Shown here in pieces: positions 9,607 to 19,151 of a DNA stretch of 64,000 nucleotides. Source of the DNA: Psychrobacter sp. P2G3 (lineage in GTDB: Bacteria > Pseudomonadota > Gammaproteobacteria > Pseudomonadales > Moraxellaceae); NCBI RefSeq assembly GCF_001593285.1, contig NZ_CP012529.1, positions 1,798,001 to 1,862,000 on the forward strand. Direction: 5' to 3'. How positions within the stretch are numbered: position 1 is the stretch's first letter; every line of letters starts with the position of its first letter. Below the pieces are notes generated by a model. That model searched no databases. It saw only the letters and a list, made by a program, of their open reading frames with translations, and was not told the origin of the DNA. Both the position numbers and the translations under genes were made by a program.

Positions 9607-10215
9607 ATGACTAACAAATTAGCACTCTTAACATGGGTATCTATTTTATCTGTTGGTGCGGTTAGTGCTATCACCCCTGCCCACGCTACCATCAGCTGTG
9701 CCGGTTACTTACCCAATCGCTATTTTGAGCGTATCGAAAATAATGATGAATTCGCTGGCAAGCTGACTGAGCAAACCGATGGGTCGCAGCAACTACAAGA
9801 CCTAAAAGGTAATGTCATCATAGACAATCTGACCGATGCTTATATATTGATGGATAAGTATCTATTAGCGCAGCGTCAGATTAATAATGGTAAAGAACAC
9901 GGTAGTAAATATGGTGTCGTCAATGCCGCTGGCAAGACTATCGTGCCTTTTAAGTATGATGAGATTCAAACGGAGCCTGATATTGCGACCAGCTTTATCG
10001 TCAGTATTGACACCTCAGACAATGCTAGCAATGCTACCAAACAAGGCATCATCAATCGTCATGGTGACTGGGTTTACCCGCTAGCAGATGTTCGTATTCA
10101 GCACGCACACTACGATTCTGATTATGAACAAGATTATCTTATAGTAGCTAAAAATAGCGGACTAACAGGACTGCTCGATGATAGAGGTTACTGGGCAATT
10201 ATGCCGCAGGCTTGA
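9607..10215 (+). CDS. Secreted WG-repeat-containing protein of unknown function
   Basis: A 202-residue protein with a clear signal peptide: a positively charged start, a hydrophobic stretch through about residue 22 and an AHA cleavage site at residues 25-27, giving a periplasmic or exported mature protein. The mature part has WG-like repeats (YGVVNAAGKTIVPFKYDEI, GIINRHGDWVYPL, GLLDDRGYWAIMP), a beta-rich repeat in which a glycine-containing turn follows a V/I-rich strand. The function of such proteins is generally unknown. ATG 9607 is preceded by AAGGAAAT at 9596-9603, close to the start. The gene stands alone between sbcC and a terminator shared with the convergent glutamate dehydrogenase gene. 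Confidence 0.75.
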   Translation: MTNKLALLTWVSILSVGAVSAITPAHATISCAGYLPNRYFERIENNDEFAGKLTEQTDGSQQLQDLKGNVIIDNLTDAYILMDKYLLAQRQINNGKEHGSKYGVVNAAGKTIVPFKYDEIQTEPDIATSFIVSIDTSDNASNATKQGIINRHGDWVYPLADVRIQHAHYDSDYEQDYLIVAKNSGLTGLLDDRGYWAIMPQA

Positions 10216-10325
10216 AAAAAATGGAGAGATGGTACGTTTAAGTACATTGCTTGAATTGGACTAAGCGTTTACTTTATCAGCTTTACTGTTTTTTGATTTT
10301 AATAAGTATATGCCCTACACAATAA

Positions 10326-10360
10326 AAAACCCCACCGCTAATTAATAACGGTGGGGTTTT
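10326..10360. terminator. Bidirectional terminator between the WG-repeat gene and gdhB
   Basis: A perfect 12-bp stem, AAAACCCCACCG (10326-10337) with CGGTGGGGTTTT (10349-10360), has A-rich and T-rich flanks on both sides. It can stop transcription from the plus-strand gene at 9607 and the minus-strand gene ending at 10437. Confidence 0.9.
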
Positions 10361-10436
10361 ATTTTAAAAATATCTGCTGATTCAAGCAATTTCATTAAGC
10401 AGCCTACACTTTACTTTATAGTCTGCATTTAGATCG

Positions 10437-13400
10437 CTACTTAGTAGCCAAGCCGCTAAGCTCACTCATCAGCACTGACAATGTTGATAAACCAACTTGC
10501 CCATCTTCATCTTCACTATAGAGCTCATCGAGCTTGTGCATCTCTGTCTCAACAGATGCTAGCTGATCGAGATGACGTGAACGCCACTCGCTAAAGGCTT
10601 GCTTGGCATCTGGCTTCGATAATACTGCATCCATTAATAGACGCAAACTACGTGATAGCTCATTTACTAAGGCATGACGCGCACGGCGATCCCAGTAGTC
10701 ATGCTGCGGTAAAGTGGCGATATTATCCATCATCCAATCTAACTGCAAGACGTGATACGCCTCGAAGTATAATGTTGCAATTTCATCGACAGGACGTTCA
10801 TATTGCTCAGCCAGTAAAGCCGCATCAAGCGCATCAACGTGATAAGGCAGCATAGCAAACATTGTCGCATCACTCTCCGACAGATCCTCTTGCATCAAGC
10901 TAGTGGCATCTTCTTGCAAGTACTCTGCAAATTGCTGCTCAATGAACCCGCCAGATTTAGTCAATTTCTCAACACTTTCTCTAAAGCGGCTAATCATATC
11001 AGCGACTTGCAAATCTTGCCCAAAGGCATTGATAAACCAGACAACACCTTGCTCAAGCGCATCGCGTAGACGTAGCTCAAGGTTTAACAATAGCGTTGCA
11101 TCGACCTGATTATCTAACGCTTCAAGCGTTTTCCATGCTATTGACACATTAAAGACATCACGGCTAATCGCATAACCACGAACAATGGTTGCCAGCGACT
11201 GGTCTGTTTCCTCATAAAGACGGAATAGAGCCTCAATACCTAAGCGGTTAACCACACTATTAGTCAGATAAGTACTGATAATCTCGCGATGCAAGCGGTG
11301 CTCAGTCATCTCATCAAAGAAACGTGAGGCCAGCTCATCAGGGAAGTACTTACGTAACTCATTAACGAAGTACGGATCATCTGGCAAATCGGACAACAAC
11401 AAGTTGTCATACACCCACATTTTGCCATAAGCCATGACGACTGCTAGCTCAGGATTGGTCAGGCCAGTAGTTGCTTTTTGACGTTTGGCAATTTCTTCGT
11501 CCGATGGTAAATACTCAATCGCGCGATCCAGACGCCCTTCACCCTCTAACATCTGAATGAAACGCTGATGATCACTTAAGTTAGCTGCTGCACGAATGTG
11601 ACTAAGCTCAATCGCTTGTGGTTGTAGATAGTTTTGGCGCAATACTAATTCTGCAACGGTATCGGTCATGCTCTCAAGCAATTCATTGCGCTGTTTTAAG
11701 GTCATATCACCTTGTTCAACGACTTTACCAAGTAAGATTTTGATATTGACTTCATGATCTGAGCAGTTAACGCCACCTGAGTTGTCAATAGCATCGGTAT
11801 AAATACGCCCGCCCGTTTGTGCATATTCGATACGACCTTGTTGAGTAAAGCCTAAGTTACCACCTTCACCAACGACCGCTGCACGTAGCTCATTACCATT
11901 GATACGTAACGCATCGGTAGCACGGTCACCGACATCAGCATGACTTTCATTTTCGCTTTTCACATAAGTACCGATACCACCATTCCAAATAAGATCAACA
12001 GGCGATTTCATTAGGGCAGTGATTAACTCATTAGGCGCTAGATTATCTTCACTAATATCGAACAGCTCTTTCATCTCAGCACTGATAGCGATGCTCTTAT
12101 CTTGGCGTGAGTACACACCGCCACCTTGACTGATGAGCGACTTTTCATAGTCATCCCACGTCGAACGAGGCATTTCAAACAAACGCTCGCGCTCTGCATA
12201 AGAAGCAGCGGTATCCGGATTAGGATCAATAAAGATATGTAGATGGTTAAAGGCAGCGACTAGCTTGGTATGAGTAGATCTCAGCATACCATTACCAAAT
12301 ACATCACCGCTCATGTCACCGATACCGACTACGGTAAAGTCATCACGGTTTTGAATGTCCATACCGCGCATACGGAAGTGACGCTTGACCGATTCCCAAC
12401 CACCGCGTGCCGTAATGCCCATCGCTTTATGGTCATAGCCAACAGAGCCACCTGAAGCAAAGGCATCGTCAAGCCAGAAGTTATATTCAGCAGACAAAGC
12501 ATTAGCAATATCAGAAAAACTTGCCGTGCCTTTATCGGCGGCAACTACTAAGTACGGATCATCTTCATCATGACGCACGGTATTGGCTGGCGGGACAATT
12601 TTTCCATCAACAATGTTATCAGTGACATCTAACATACCGCGTAAGAATGTCTGATAACAGGCGATACCTTCGGCTTGGAACGCTTCACGGCCATCTGCCA
12701 TAGTTTTGGTTTTGACAATAAAGCCGCCTTTTGAACCAACAGGGACAATTACTGCGTTTTTGACCATCTGTGCTTTGACTAAGCCCAATACTTCAGTACG
12801 GAAATCTTCCATGCGATCTGACCAGCGCAGACCACCACGGGCAACTTTACCGCCTCGCAGATGCACTGCTTCAACGCGCGGTGAATAAACAAATATCTCA
12901 AACATGGGCTTAGGCTTGGGCAGATTTGGAATATCTGCTGCCAAAAACTTAAACGATAGGCGATCTTTACGCTGACCATCGGTATCAGTTTGATAGAAGT
13001 TGGTACGCACCATGGCATTAATCAAATCTAAGTACCAACGCAAGATACGATCTTCATCTAGACTATCTACATCTGCCAATGCCGCTATAATTTTTTGTTG
13101 AATCTGAGTGGTTTTTTCACTACGTTCATCTTCATTATACTTAGGATTCATGCGTGCATCGAACAGACTGCCTAAAGCCACACTGATAGCACTATTTTTT
13201 ACCACAGTTTGCTGTATATAAGCACTAGAGAAAGGCGCTTTTGCTTGTATCATATAGCGTGATAATGCACGCAGCACGACCACATCATAAGTATCTAACT
13301 TAGTAATTAATACCAGCTCATTAAAGGAGTCGCTCTCAACGCGTCCAGCCCAAATTTGCTTTAGACTGTCTTCAAACTGACCACGAACCACTTGCATATT

Positions 13401-15317
13401 GACCGTATTGACGTTTTCTAAGATTAGCTCGTATTCTTGCATCCAAATCGGCTGATCTGGCAAATCAAACTCGTAAGTTTGTGCTGAAATAACCGACACC
13501 CCAAAGTTCTCAAGAATCGGCAATACCTTAGACAAAATAACTGGTTGCTCACGTCCATACAGTTTCAAGTGCAACTGATTGCCCGCGTCTCCTGTTGACT
13601 GATATAAATGCCAAATCATTGGCTGCTCATTGGTCAAGCTAGCCAGACGTTTGGTATCTTCAACCGCTGTACGTGCGTCAAAACGCTCTTCATAAGCAGC
13701 TGGGATATAGTTTAAGAAGCGACGTGTTAAGGAGTTAGCTTGTTGCTCACCAACATTATCAAGCAGCATTTGCTGGTAATGATCAGTCCATGACTCCATA
13801 AGTGCTGATAATTCAGCTTCAAGCGCAGCATTATCTACATCGTTAACTTGACCTGGTACTGTGCGCACATGCACATGCACGCGAGCATGTTCAGACTCAT
13901 TGAATTCCGTAGTAAAGCCAGATGATGTACCGCCATAAGCATCTTTTAGTACTTGCTGTACTTCAATGCGCAATTCGGTATTGAATTTGTCACGGGGAAT
14001 ATAAACCAAGCACGACACAAAACGTTGATAATGGTCAATACGACTAAATAAGCGTAGACTCTTCTTATCTTGTAATTGGCTAATACCAGAGACGATAGGA
14101 TATAACTCTTCGACGCTGGCTTGAAATAAGTCATCGCGTGGTAAAGTATTGATGACATGCATCATTTTATAATAAGCATGGCCTGCACGTGGCAAGTCAG
14201 CCATTGCCATGATTTTATTAGCTTTTTCACGTAATAGCGGGATTTGTTGAACTGTAAGCTGATACGCTTGTGAGGTAAGTAGACCGATAAAACGATACTC
14301 ACCTACCAATCTACCATTGTCATCAAATTTATGAATACCCAAAAAGTCCATATATACTGGACGATGAATAGGTGACACTCGACTTGACTTAGAAAGCATT
14401 AGTACACGCGGCTCAGTCAAAAGTTGCTTAAGCTCTTTAGGCAGTCTATCAAAGCTTTCAGATAGCTTATCTTCTTCGGCGCCGCGTAATAGACCAAGAC
14501 CACTATTACCGATTGCAAACAAGTCTAGGTCCGCGTTTTTATTGATACCACCTTGTTTACTATCGTCAGTTGTATCAGTGACGTCAATATAGTTGCCACC
14601 TTCAAGGCGATATTCACGATAGCCTAAAAAGATAAAATGATCGTCTAATATCCAGTCTAAGAACGCTTGAATTTCTTGCTGAGAGTAAAAGACCTCAGGT
14701 AGTGGTTTTTGCGCCAGCTCAGCCTTAATATCAGTCAGACGCGAGCGCATCTCTTTCCAATCACCAACTACAGTATCAAGCGTATCAACCTTGTCTAAAA
14801 GTATTTGATGTAGCGCCTCTAACTCATCATTATCTTGGTAGGCAATCTCACAGTGAATTAGTGACATATGAGAAGTTGCGCTTTCATGGGCGCTATCGAC
14901 GTGGGTAAGATTACCGTCTTCGTCACGCTTAACACTAATAATTGTATTATAAGTACGATGGACATCAATCCCTTGTGCTTCAAGGCTCATGAGCATCGTA
15001 TCTACCAAAAACGGACGGTCATACGCCACCATTTGGATAATAGTATGTGAGCTATGAAAATGCTGCTCTTCAGCAATTGGGTTAAAGACAGCCAATTGTG
15101 GCTTACTACCCTCATAGGCTTTTAGTAGCGTAAAATGGTGTAGTGCCATACCTGCCAAATCTGTATCATCGATGACATCTGCAGTCTCATGATGGAGCGG
15201 TCGATAATAGCTGTTAATAAAATGATCAAGTAGTGATTTATCCTTTTGCACATAACTGGTGGCAATATCACTTATCTGGCCAATACGCTCTTTTGTGATA
15301 CCAAGAGAGTTGGGCAT
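10437..15317 (-). CDS. gdhB: NAD-specific glutamate dehydrogenase, large (180-kDa) class
   Basis: A 1626-residue protein whose length and sequence match the large NAD-dependent glutamate dehydrogenases (GdhB of Pseudomonas, Gdh2-like), which oxidise glutamate to 2-oxoglutarate and ammonia in catabolism. The long N-terminal regulatory part is followed by the catalytic domain around residues 800-1200, containing RGGLRWSDRMEDFRTEV, VKNAVIVPVGSKGGF (the lysine-containing substrate region) and the NAD-binding segment VGIGDMSGDVFGNGML. AAGGACGG lies just upstream of ATG 15317. It is transcribed alone and ends at a bidirectional terminator. It would consume the glutamate that PutA, encoded 40 kb away, makes from proline. 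The reading frame shows no disruption. Confidence 0.95.
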   Translation of the reverse strand: MPNSLGITKERIGQISDIATSYVQKDKSLLDHFINSYYRPLHHETADVIDDTDLAGMALHHFTLLKAYEGSKPQLAVFNPIAEEQHFHSSHTIIQMVAYDRPFLVDTMLMSLEAQGIDVHRTYNTIISVKRDEDGNLTHVDSAHESATSHMSLIHCEIAYQDNDELEALHQILLDKVDTLDTVVGDWKEMRSRLTDIKAELAQKPLPEVFYSQQEIQAFLDWILDDHFIFLGYREYRLEGGNYIDVTDTTDDSKQGGINKNADLDLFAIGNSGLGLLRGAEEDKLSESFDRLPKELKQLLTEPRVLMLSKSSRVSPIHRPVYMDFLGIHKFDDNGRLVGEYRFIGLLTSQAYQLTVQQIPLLREKANKIMAMADLPRAGHAYYKMMHVINTLPRDDLFQASVEELYPIVSGISQLQDKKSLRLFSRIDHYQRFVSCLVYIPRDKFNTELRIEVQQVLKDAYGGTSSGFTTEFNESEHARVHVHVRTVPGQVNDVDNAALEAELSALMESWTDHYQQMLLDNVGEQQANSLTRRFLNYIPAAYEERFDARTAVEDTKRLASLTNEQPMIWHLYQSTGDAGNQLHLKLYGREQPVILSKVLPILENFGVSVISAQTYEFDLPDQPIWMQEYELILENVNTVNMQVVRGQFEDSLKQIWAGRVESDSFNELVLITKLDTYDVVVLRALSRYMIQAKAPFSSAYIQQTVVKNSAISVALGSLFDARMNPKYNEDERSEKTTQIQQKIIAALADVDSLDEDRILRWYLDLINAMVRTNFYQTDTDGQRKDRLSFKFLAADIPNLPKPKPMFEIFVYSPRVEAVHLRGGKVARGGLRWSDRMEDFRTEVLGLVKAQMVKNAVIVPVGSKGGFIVKTKTMADGREAFQAEGIACYQTFLRGMLDVTDNIVDGKIVPPANTVRHDEDDPYLVVAADKGTASFSDIANALSAEYNFWLDDAFASGGSVGYDHKAMGITARGGWESVKRHFRMRGMDIQNRDDFTVVGIGDMSGDVFGNGMLRSTHTKLVAAFNHLHIFIDPNPDTAASYAERERLFEMPRSTWDDYEKSLISQGGGVYSRQDKSIAISAEMKELFDISEDNLAPNELITALMKSPVDLIWNGGIGTYVKSENESHADVGDRATDALRINGNELRAAVVGEGGNLGFTQQGRIEYAQTGGRIYTDAIDNSGGVNCSDHEVNIKILLGKVVEQGDMTLKQRNELLESMTDTVAELVLRQNYLQPQAIELSHIRAAANLSDHQRFIQMLEGEGRLDRAIEYLPSDEEIAKRQKATTGLTNPELAVVMAYGKMWVYDNLLLSDLPDDPYFVNELRKYFPDELASRFFDEMTEHRLHREIISTYLTNSVVNRLGIEALFRLYEETDQSLATIVRGYAISRDVFNVSIAWKTLEALDNQVDATLLLNLELRLRDALEQGVVWFINAFGQDLQVADMISRFRESVEKLTKSGGFIEQQFAEYLQEDATSLMQEDLSESDATMFAMLPYHVDALDAALLAEQYERPVDEIATLYFEAYHVLQLDWMMDNIATLPQHDYWDRRARHALVNELSRSLRLLMDAVLSKPDAKQAFSEWRSRHLDQLASVETEMHKLDELYSEDEDGQVGLSTLSVLMSELSGLATK

Positions 15318-15865
15318 AGTATCCGTCCTTTTTATAAATTTGATTTTTTAGATTAATATTAATTACTTTTAATGGTATCTATTAGCGAATATTTACGATG
15401 GTATGTTAGCTTGAGATCGATTTGAGCTAAAAATACTGAATCGATCAAACCACTGACGTTTTTACCTTAGAACCCATTTCTTACGACAAGCTAGGTCTTA
15501 AAGATCCTTGGCTCAGCTATCTATCGCTAATCTATTGGATTGTAACGCACCTATCAACATAGCTAAAGTGTAAAAAAATATTTCATGAATATTTATTGTC
15601 TTAATAACCTTTATTCATAAGATAATTGTCTATTATATCGTCAATTCAACCCTAATAACCTTTAAATATTCATTTATCCAAATAGTCTACGCCATTGATA
15701 AGCAATTGTTCAACAAATTTTCGTTATATTATTTTTATAATGTATTGAGTGTGGCTGGCAAGTGGATACTCATGGCAATAGGTACGACTTTTTTGTTAGA
15801 ATACGGCAGTATGTTTGACAGTGCTTTACTGATTCGCTATTAACGCTTAATTAAGGGCAAGACGT
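15318..15865. other. Divergent intergenic region, gdhB / purD
   Basis: A 548-bp AT-rich stretch without a convincing ORF. It must hold the divergent promoters of gdhB (minus) and purD (plus). A TAGAAT box near 15799 is a possible purD -10 element, but no good -35 is seen. I found no riboswitch or long inverted repeat. Confidence 0.5.
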
Positions 15866-17221
15866 ATGATGAATATTTTGGTGATTGGCTCAGGTGGTCG
15901 CGAACACGCATTGGCTTGGCAGTGTGCCAAAGATGAGAATGTGCAGCACATCTATGTCGCACCTGGTAATGCAGGCTCTGCTTTAGAACCTAAATGCCAA
16001 AATGTTATCTTAGAAGCGACTAACAATGACGCTAGTGAACACAGTGCTGTCATAGAGTTTTGCCAGAATAATGCTATTGATATGGTCATCGTTGGTCCTG
16101 AAGCCCCATTAGTTGCTGGTATTGTTGATTCTTGCCGTGAGGCTGGTATTCAAGCATGGGGGCCGACTGCATATTGTGCACAACTAGAAGGTTCAAAAAC
16201 CTTCGCCAAAGAATTTATGGCACAAAACAGTATTCCTACGGCTGCCTACCAAGGCTTTACGGATGCCGCAGCTGCCAAAGCCTATATTGATGAACAAGGT
16301 GCACCAATTGTCATCAAAGCCGATGGACTTGCCGCTGGTAAAGGCGTTATCGTTGCTGAAACTATTGAACAAGCACATGAAGCCATCGATGATATGCTGG
16401 CGGACAATAAATTTGGAGACGCCGGTAGCCGTGTGGTAATCGAGCAATTTTTGCAAGGTGAAGAAGCCAGTTTTATCTGTATGATTGATGGTAATAACAT
16501 TTTACCAATGGCAACTAGCCAAGATCATAAGCGTGCGTTTGAAGGTGATACAGGTCCAAACACGGGCGGTATGGGAGCATATTCTCCAGCACCAGTCGTT
16601 ACTCAAGATGTCCACGATAAAGTCATGGCGCAAGTCATTCAGCCAGTGGTCGACGCAATGAATGCTGCCGGTCACCCTTATACTGGATTCTTGTATGCAG
16701 GCCTCATGATCGATGAAGCAGGAGATCCTTATGTCATTGAATTTAACTGCCGTTTTGGTGATCCAGAGACGCAGCCTATTTTGATGCGTTTGCAGTCGTC
16801 GATGGTAGATCTAGTTGCACAAGGACTAGCAGGTCAACTACCTAGTGATGCTAAATGGGATACCCGCCCTGCTCTTGGTATCGTGGTTGCTTCAAAAGGC
16901 TATCCTGAAAGCTCGTCAAAGGGTGACGTGATCGCTGGCTTGCCAGAATTAGATGCTAATAATAATAATCCGGTAAAAGCATTCCATGCTGGCACAGCGT
17001 TTTCTCATGATAGCAATACAGATGCTGCACATAGCGACAATACTGGAAACACCAAAGAAGTTATCACTAACGGTGGACGTGTATTGTGTGTGACTGCTTT
17101 AGCAGATAGCATTTTGGACGCTCAGCAAGCTGCATTAGCAGTGACGGCTGCGATCAGTTTTGATGGTGCGCATTATCGCCGTGATATTGGTCATCATGCT
17201 ATTGCACGTGAACAGTCTTAA
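15866..17221 (+). CDS. purD: Phosphoribosylamine-glycine ligase (GAR synthetase)
   Basis: A 451-residue ATP-grasp enzyme, the second step of purine synthesis: phosphoribosylamine + glycine + ATP gives GAR. Motifs include the N-terminal LVIGSGGREHALAW, GPEAPLVAGIVD, the ATP-grasp IKADGLAAGKGVIVA, the segment DHKRAFEGDTGPNTGGMGAY and EFNCRFGDPETQ. A short N/D/S-rich insertion (about residues 355-395) separates the last two conserved blocks of the C-terminal domain. Two adjacent ATGs (15866, 15869) are possible, with AAGGG at 15853-15857 serving either. purH is not adjacent, unlike the common purHD operon. Confidence 0.95.
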   Translation: MMNILVIGSGGREHALAWQCAKDENVQHIYVAPGNAGSALEPKCQNVILEATNNDASEHSAVIEFCQNNAIDMVIVGPEAPLVAGIVDSCREAGIQAWGPTAYCAQLEGSKTFAKEFMAQNSIPTAAYQGFTDAAAAKAYIDEQGAPIVIKADGLAAGKGVIVAETIEQAHEAIDDMLADNKFGDAGSRVVIEQFLQGEEASFICMIDGNNILPMATSQDHKRAFEGDTGPNTGGMGAYSPAPVVTQDVHDKVMAQVIQPVVDAMNAAGHPYTGFLYAGLMIDEAGDPYVIEFNCRFGDPETQPILMRLQSSMVDLVAQGLAGQLPSDAKWDTRPALGIVVASKGYPESSSKGDVIAGLPELDANNNNPVKAFHAGTAFSHDSNTDAAHSDNTGNTKEVITNGGRVLCVTALADSILDAQQAALAVTAAISFDGAHYRRDIGHHAIAREQS

Positions 17222-17276
17222 TATAAATCATGCTTTAGACAATGTTTTTGATGCTCTGTTAAGCTGTAGAGTTCCA

Positions 17277-17302
17277 ACCCCAGTCTAAGTACAAGCTGGG
17301 GT
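17277..17302 (+). terminator. Possible terminator after purD
   Basis: ACCCCAG (17277-17283) pairs with CTGGGGT (17296-17302) around a 12-nt loop. The trailing T run is weak (GATTTTA), so this may be an inefficient terminator. Confidence 0.5.
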
Positions 17303-17355
17303 GATTTTAGTGCTTCTAATGAGTTAAACTCTCAATAATGGCATTTTCAATTCAG

Positions 17356-17414
17356 TACTAATTTCTTAGTATTCAGCTTGCTGTAATAGTACGAAAAAAT
17401 AATATTACAGCAAG
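17356..17414. repeat. Pair of hairpins upstream of the ABC1-kinase gene
   Basis: A perfect 12-bp inverted repeat, CTTGCTGTAATA (17377-17388) and TATTACAGCAAG (17403-17414), has a 14-nt loop. Just before it lies a smaller stem, TACTAA / TTAGTA (about 17356-17371). Neither is followed by a T run, so a terminator is unlikely. The remainder of the 365-bp gap 17222-17586 holds nothing else I can name. Confidence 0.55.
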
Positions 17415-17586
17415 TACGACACCTTTAATTCGTGAGCACTAGTTTTATAAAATCACTTTTATTAGCATTATTAATGTAACACCATCATTCGTGCTATGAC
17501 CTACGGGTCAGTACGATTTTGTATGCTAACCTTGCATCTCACTTGTATTGTTAGTCTTAAACCCGCAAATCAGTACAACCTGATGA

Positions 17587-18993
17587 ATGGTTATATTTAT
17601 GGCACATGATCCGTCTAGACCTTCTAATAATAAGCAATCAATCGATAGCCTAAAAACTTCTGGGTTTGAACGTCGATTATCGATTGCCAAGACTTCCCTA
17701 AATATTGGTCGCCGCTGGGCAGGCAATAGTATGTCTGGTATGTTTTTGGATAAGCAGGCACGCTCGAAGCGTAATCAAGTATTTATGGAGGCGCAGGCAA
17801 ATTATGTCGCAGAGGAGCTAGGTAAACTTAAAGGCTCAGTAGTTAAAATTGGCCAGATGCTAGCAATGTATGGTGAGCATATATTACCGCCTGAGATTAC
17901 TCGGGCGCTACAAACACTTAACGACGATACCGCTACTCTTACTTGGCCAAAAATAGAACAAACTTTACAGCATATCTTAGGAGATAAGCTCAGCGAACTT
18001 GAGGTTGACTCCGTTCCTATTGGCACAGCTTCCCTCGCCCAAGTCCACCGTGCAACGGTACTAGAAACGGGTGAGCAAGTGGTGCTGAAAATTCAGTACC
18101 CAGGGGTGGCCGACGCTATCAACTCCGATCTTGCACTATTTAAGCGTTTATTGAAAGTAAGCAATATCGTTCCGCAAACACGGGCACTTGATACATGGTT
18201 TGAAGAGATACGTGACCTGCTCCATCATGAAGTTGACTATGATGCAGAGGCGGCAACGACAGAACGCTTTTATGAGCGCTTAGTCGATGATCCTCGTTAT
18301 GTGGTACCTAAGATTAATCGTAAATACTCAAGTAAGCGTTTACTCTGCATGACTTATGAGCCTGGGGTTTCCGTTACCTCTGAAACCCTGCAACTAGTGC
18401 CGCATGAACGACGTAATGCTATTGGTCAAGCAGCAATAGAGATCATGATGCAGGAGATTTTTGTCTGGGGTGAGATGCAGACGGATCCAAATTTTGGCAA
18501 CTATTTAGTACGTATCAGCGATAATGTTGATGAGCCAGATAAACTGATATTATTGGATTTTGGCGCTATCCGTCAGTTTGATAATACCCTACTTACCATT
18601 GCTCGTAGCCTATTACGCGCAGGCTATCATCATGACCATCAAGCAATGATGGAAGGTATGACAGGCTATGAATTTTTTAATACGATGAGCGATAAAGTGC
18701 GAGCAGATATTGCATCGTTATTCCTACTTGCTACAGAGCCCTTTAGTCATCCTGATGCTAATCCTGATATCCCTGCAGATTGTTTAGATGAGCAAAAGCG
18801 TTATATTTGGGCTAATAGCAAATTACATTCGCGTATCTCAGCGAGTGCTACTCGTGCCATTCAATCATTTGAATTTAACCTACCTCCTAAAGAGTTTATG
18901 TTTATTAGCCGTAAGTTTATCGGTGCTTATACGTTTTTGACAGTAATAAACGCTTATACTGACTCTGAAAAGCTAGTAAAACCTTTTTTATAG
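17587..18993 (+). CDS. ABC1/UbiB-family atypical kinase
   Basis: A 468-residue member of the ABC1 (UbiB/AarF/COQ8) protein-kinase-like family. Visible family motifs are the KxGQ motif in SVVKIGQMLAM, the alanine-rich nucleotide loop variant GTASLAQVHRA, VVLKIQYPG, EVDYDAEAATTERFYE, DPNFGNYLV and the DFG-type LLDFGAIRQF. Family members are ATPases linked to ubiquinone synthesis or lipid homeostasis, but no ubi genes are next to it and it lacks the C-terminal membrane segments of true UbiB as far as I can see, so the function is open. Two starts are possible, ATG 17587 and ATG 17599 (MAHDPSRPS); neither has a clear Shine-Dalgarno. A terminator follows at 19021. Confidence 0.85.
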   Translation: MVIFMAHDPSRPSNNKQSIDSLKTSGFERRLSIAKTSLNIGRRWAGNSMSGMFLDKQARSKRNQVFMEAQANYVAEELGKLKGSVVKIGQMLAMYGEHILPPEITRALQTLNDDTATLTWPKIEQTLQHILGDKLSELEVDSVPIGTASLAQVHRATVLETGEQVVLKIQYPGVADAINSDLALFKRLLKVSNIVPQTRALDTWFEEIRDLLHHEVDYDAEAATTERFYERLVDDPRYVVPKINRKYSSKRLLCMTYEPGVSVTSETLQLVPHERRNAIGQAAIEIMMQEIFVWGEMQTDPNFGNYLVRISDNVDEPDKLILLDFGAIRQFDNTLLTIARSLLRAGYHHDHQAMMEGMTGYEFFNTMSDKVRADIASLFLLATEPFSHPDANPDIPADCLDEQKRYIWANSKLHSRISASATRAIQSFEFNLPPKEFMFISRKFIGAYTFLTVINAYTDSEKLVKPFL

Positions 18994-19020
18994 ATAGCTA
19001 GGTAGATGCTAAATTTTGGA

Positions 19021-19042
19021 AACCGCTTCCTTTGGAGCGGTT
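19021..19042 (+). terminator. Intrinsic terminator after the ABC1-kinase gene
   Basis: Stem AACCGCT (19021-19027) with AGCGGTT (19036-19042), an 8-nt loop and a run of T to 19047. Confidence 0.9.
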
Positions 19043-19063
19043 TTTTTAATATTTAATTTTGTT

Positions 19064-19151
19064 TGCTTAGGCTATTTCATATGGCTTATATTTTAGGGTT
19101 GTTGAGTAACTTTTATCGTTTATGTTTTAATCATTTCCACTTAGGCTATTT
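19064..19151 (+). repeat. Direct copies of an interspersed TGCTTAGGCTATTT motif
   Basis: The exact 14-mer is at 19064-19077, and an 11-bp version (TTAGGCTATTT) is at 19141-19151, overlapping the trmB-like stop codon. Exact 14-mers recur at 30884-30897 and 43582-43595, always on the plus strand and intergenic. The function is unknown. Confidence 0.6.

Noticed and set aside
19064..19077. DNA uptake sequence interpretation of TGCTTAGGCTATTT
   Set aside because: Four occurrences in 64 kb is far less dense than known uptake signals (about one per kilobase), so I report only a recurrent motif of unknown role.
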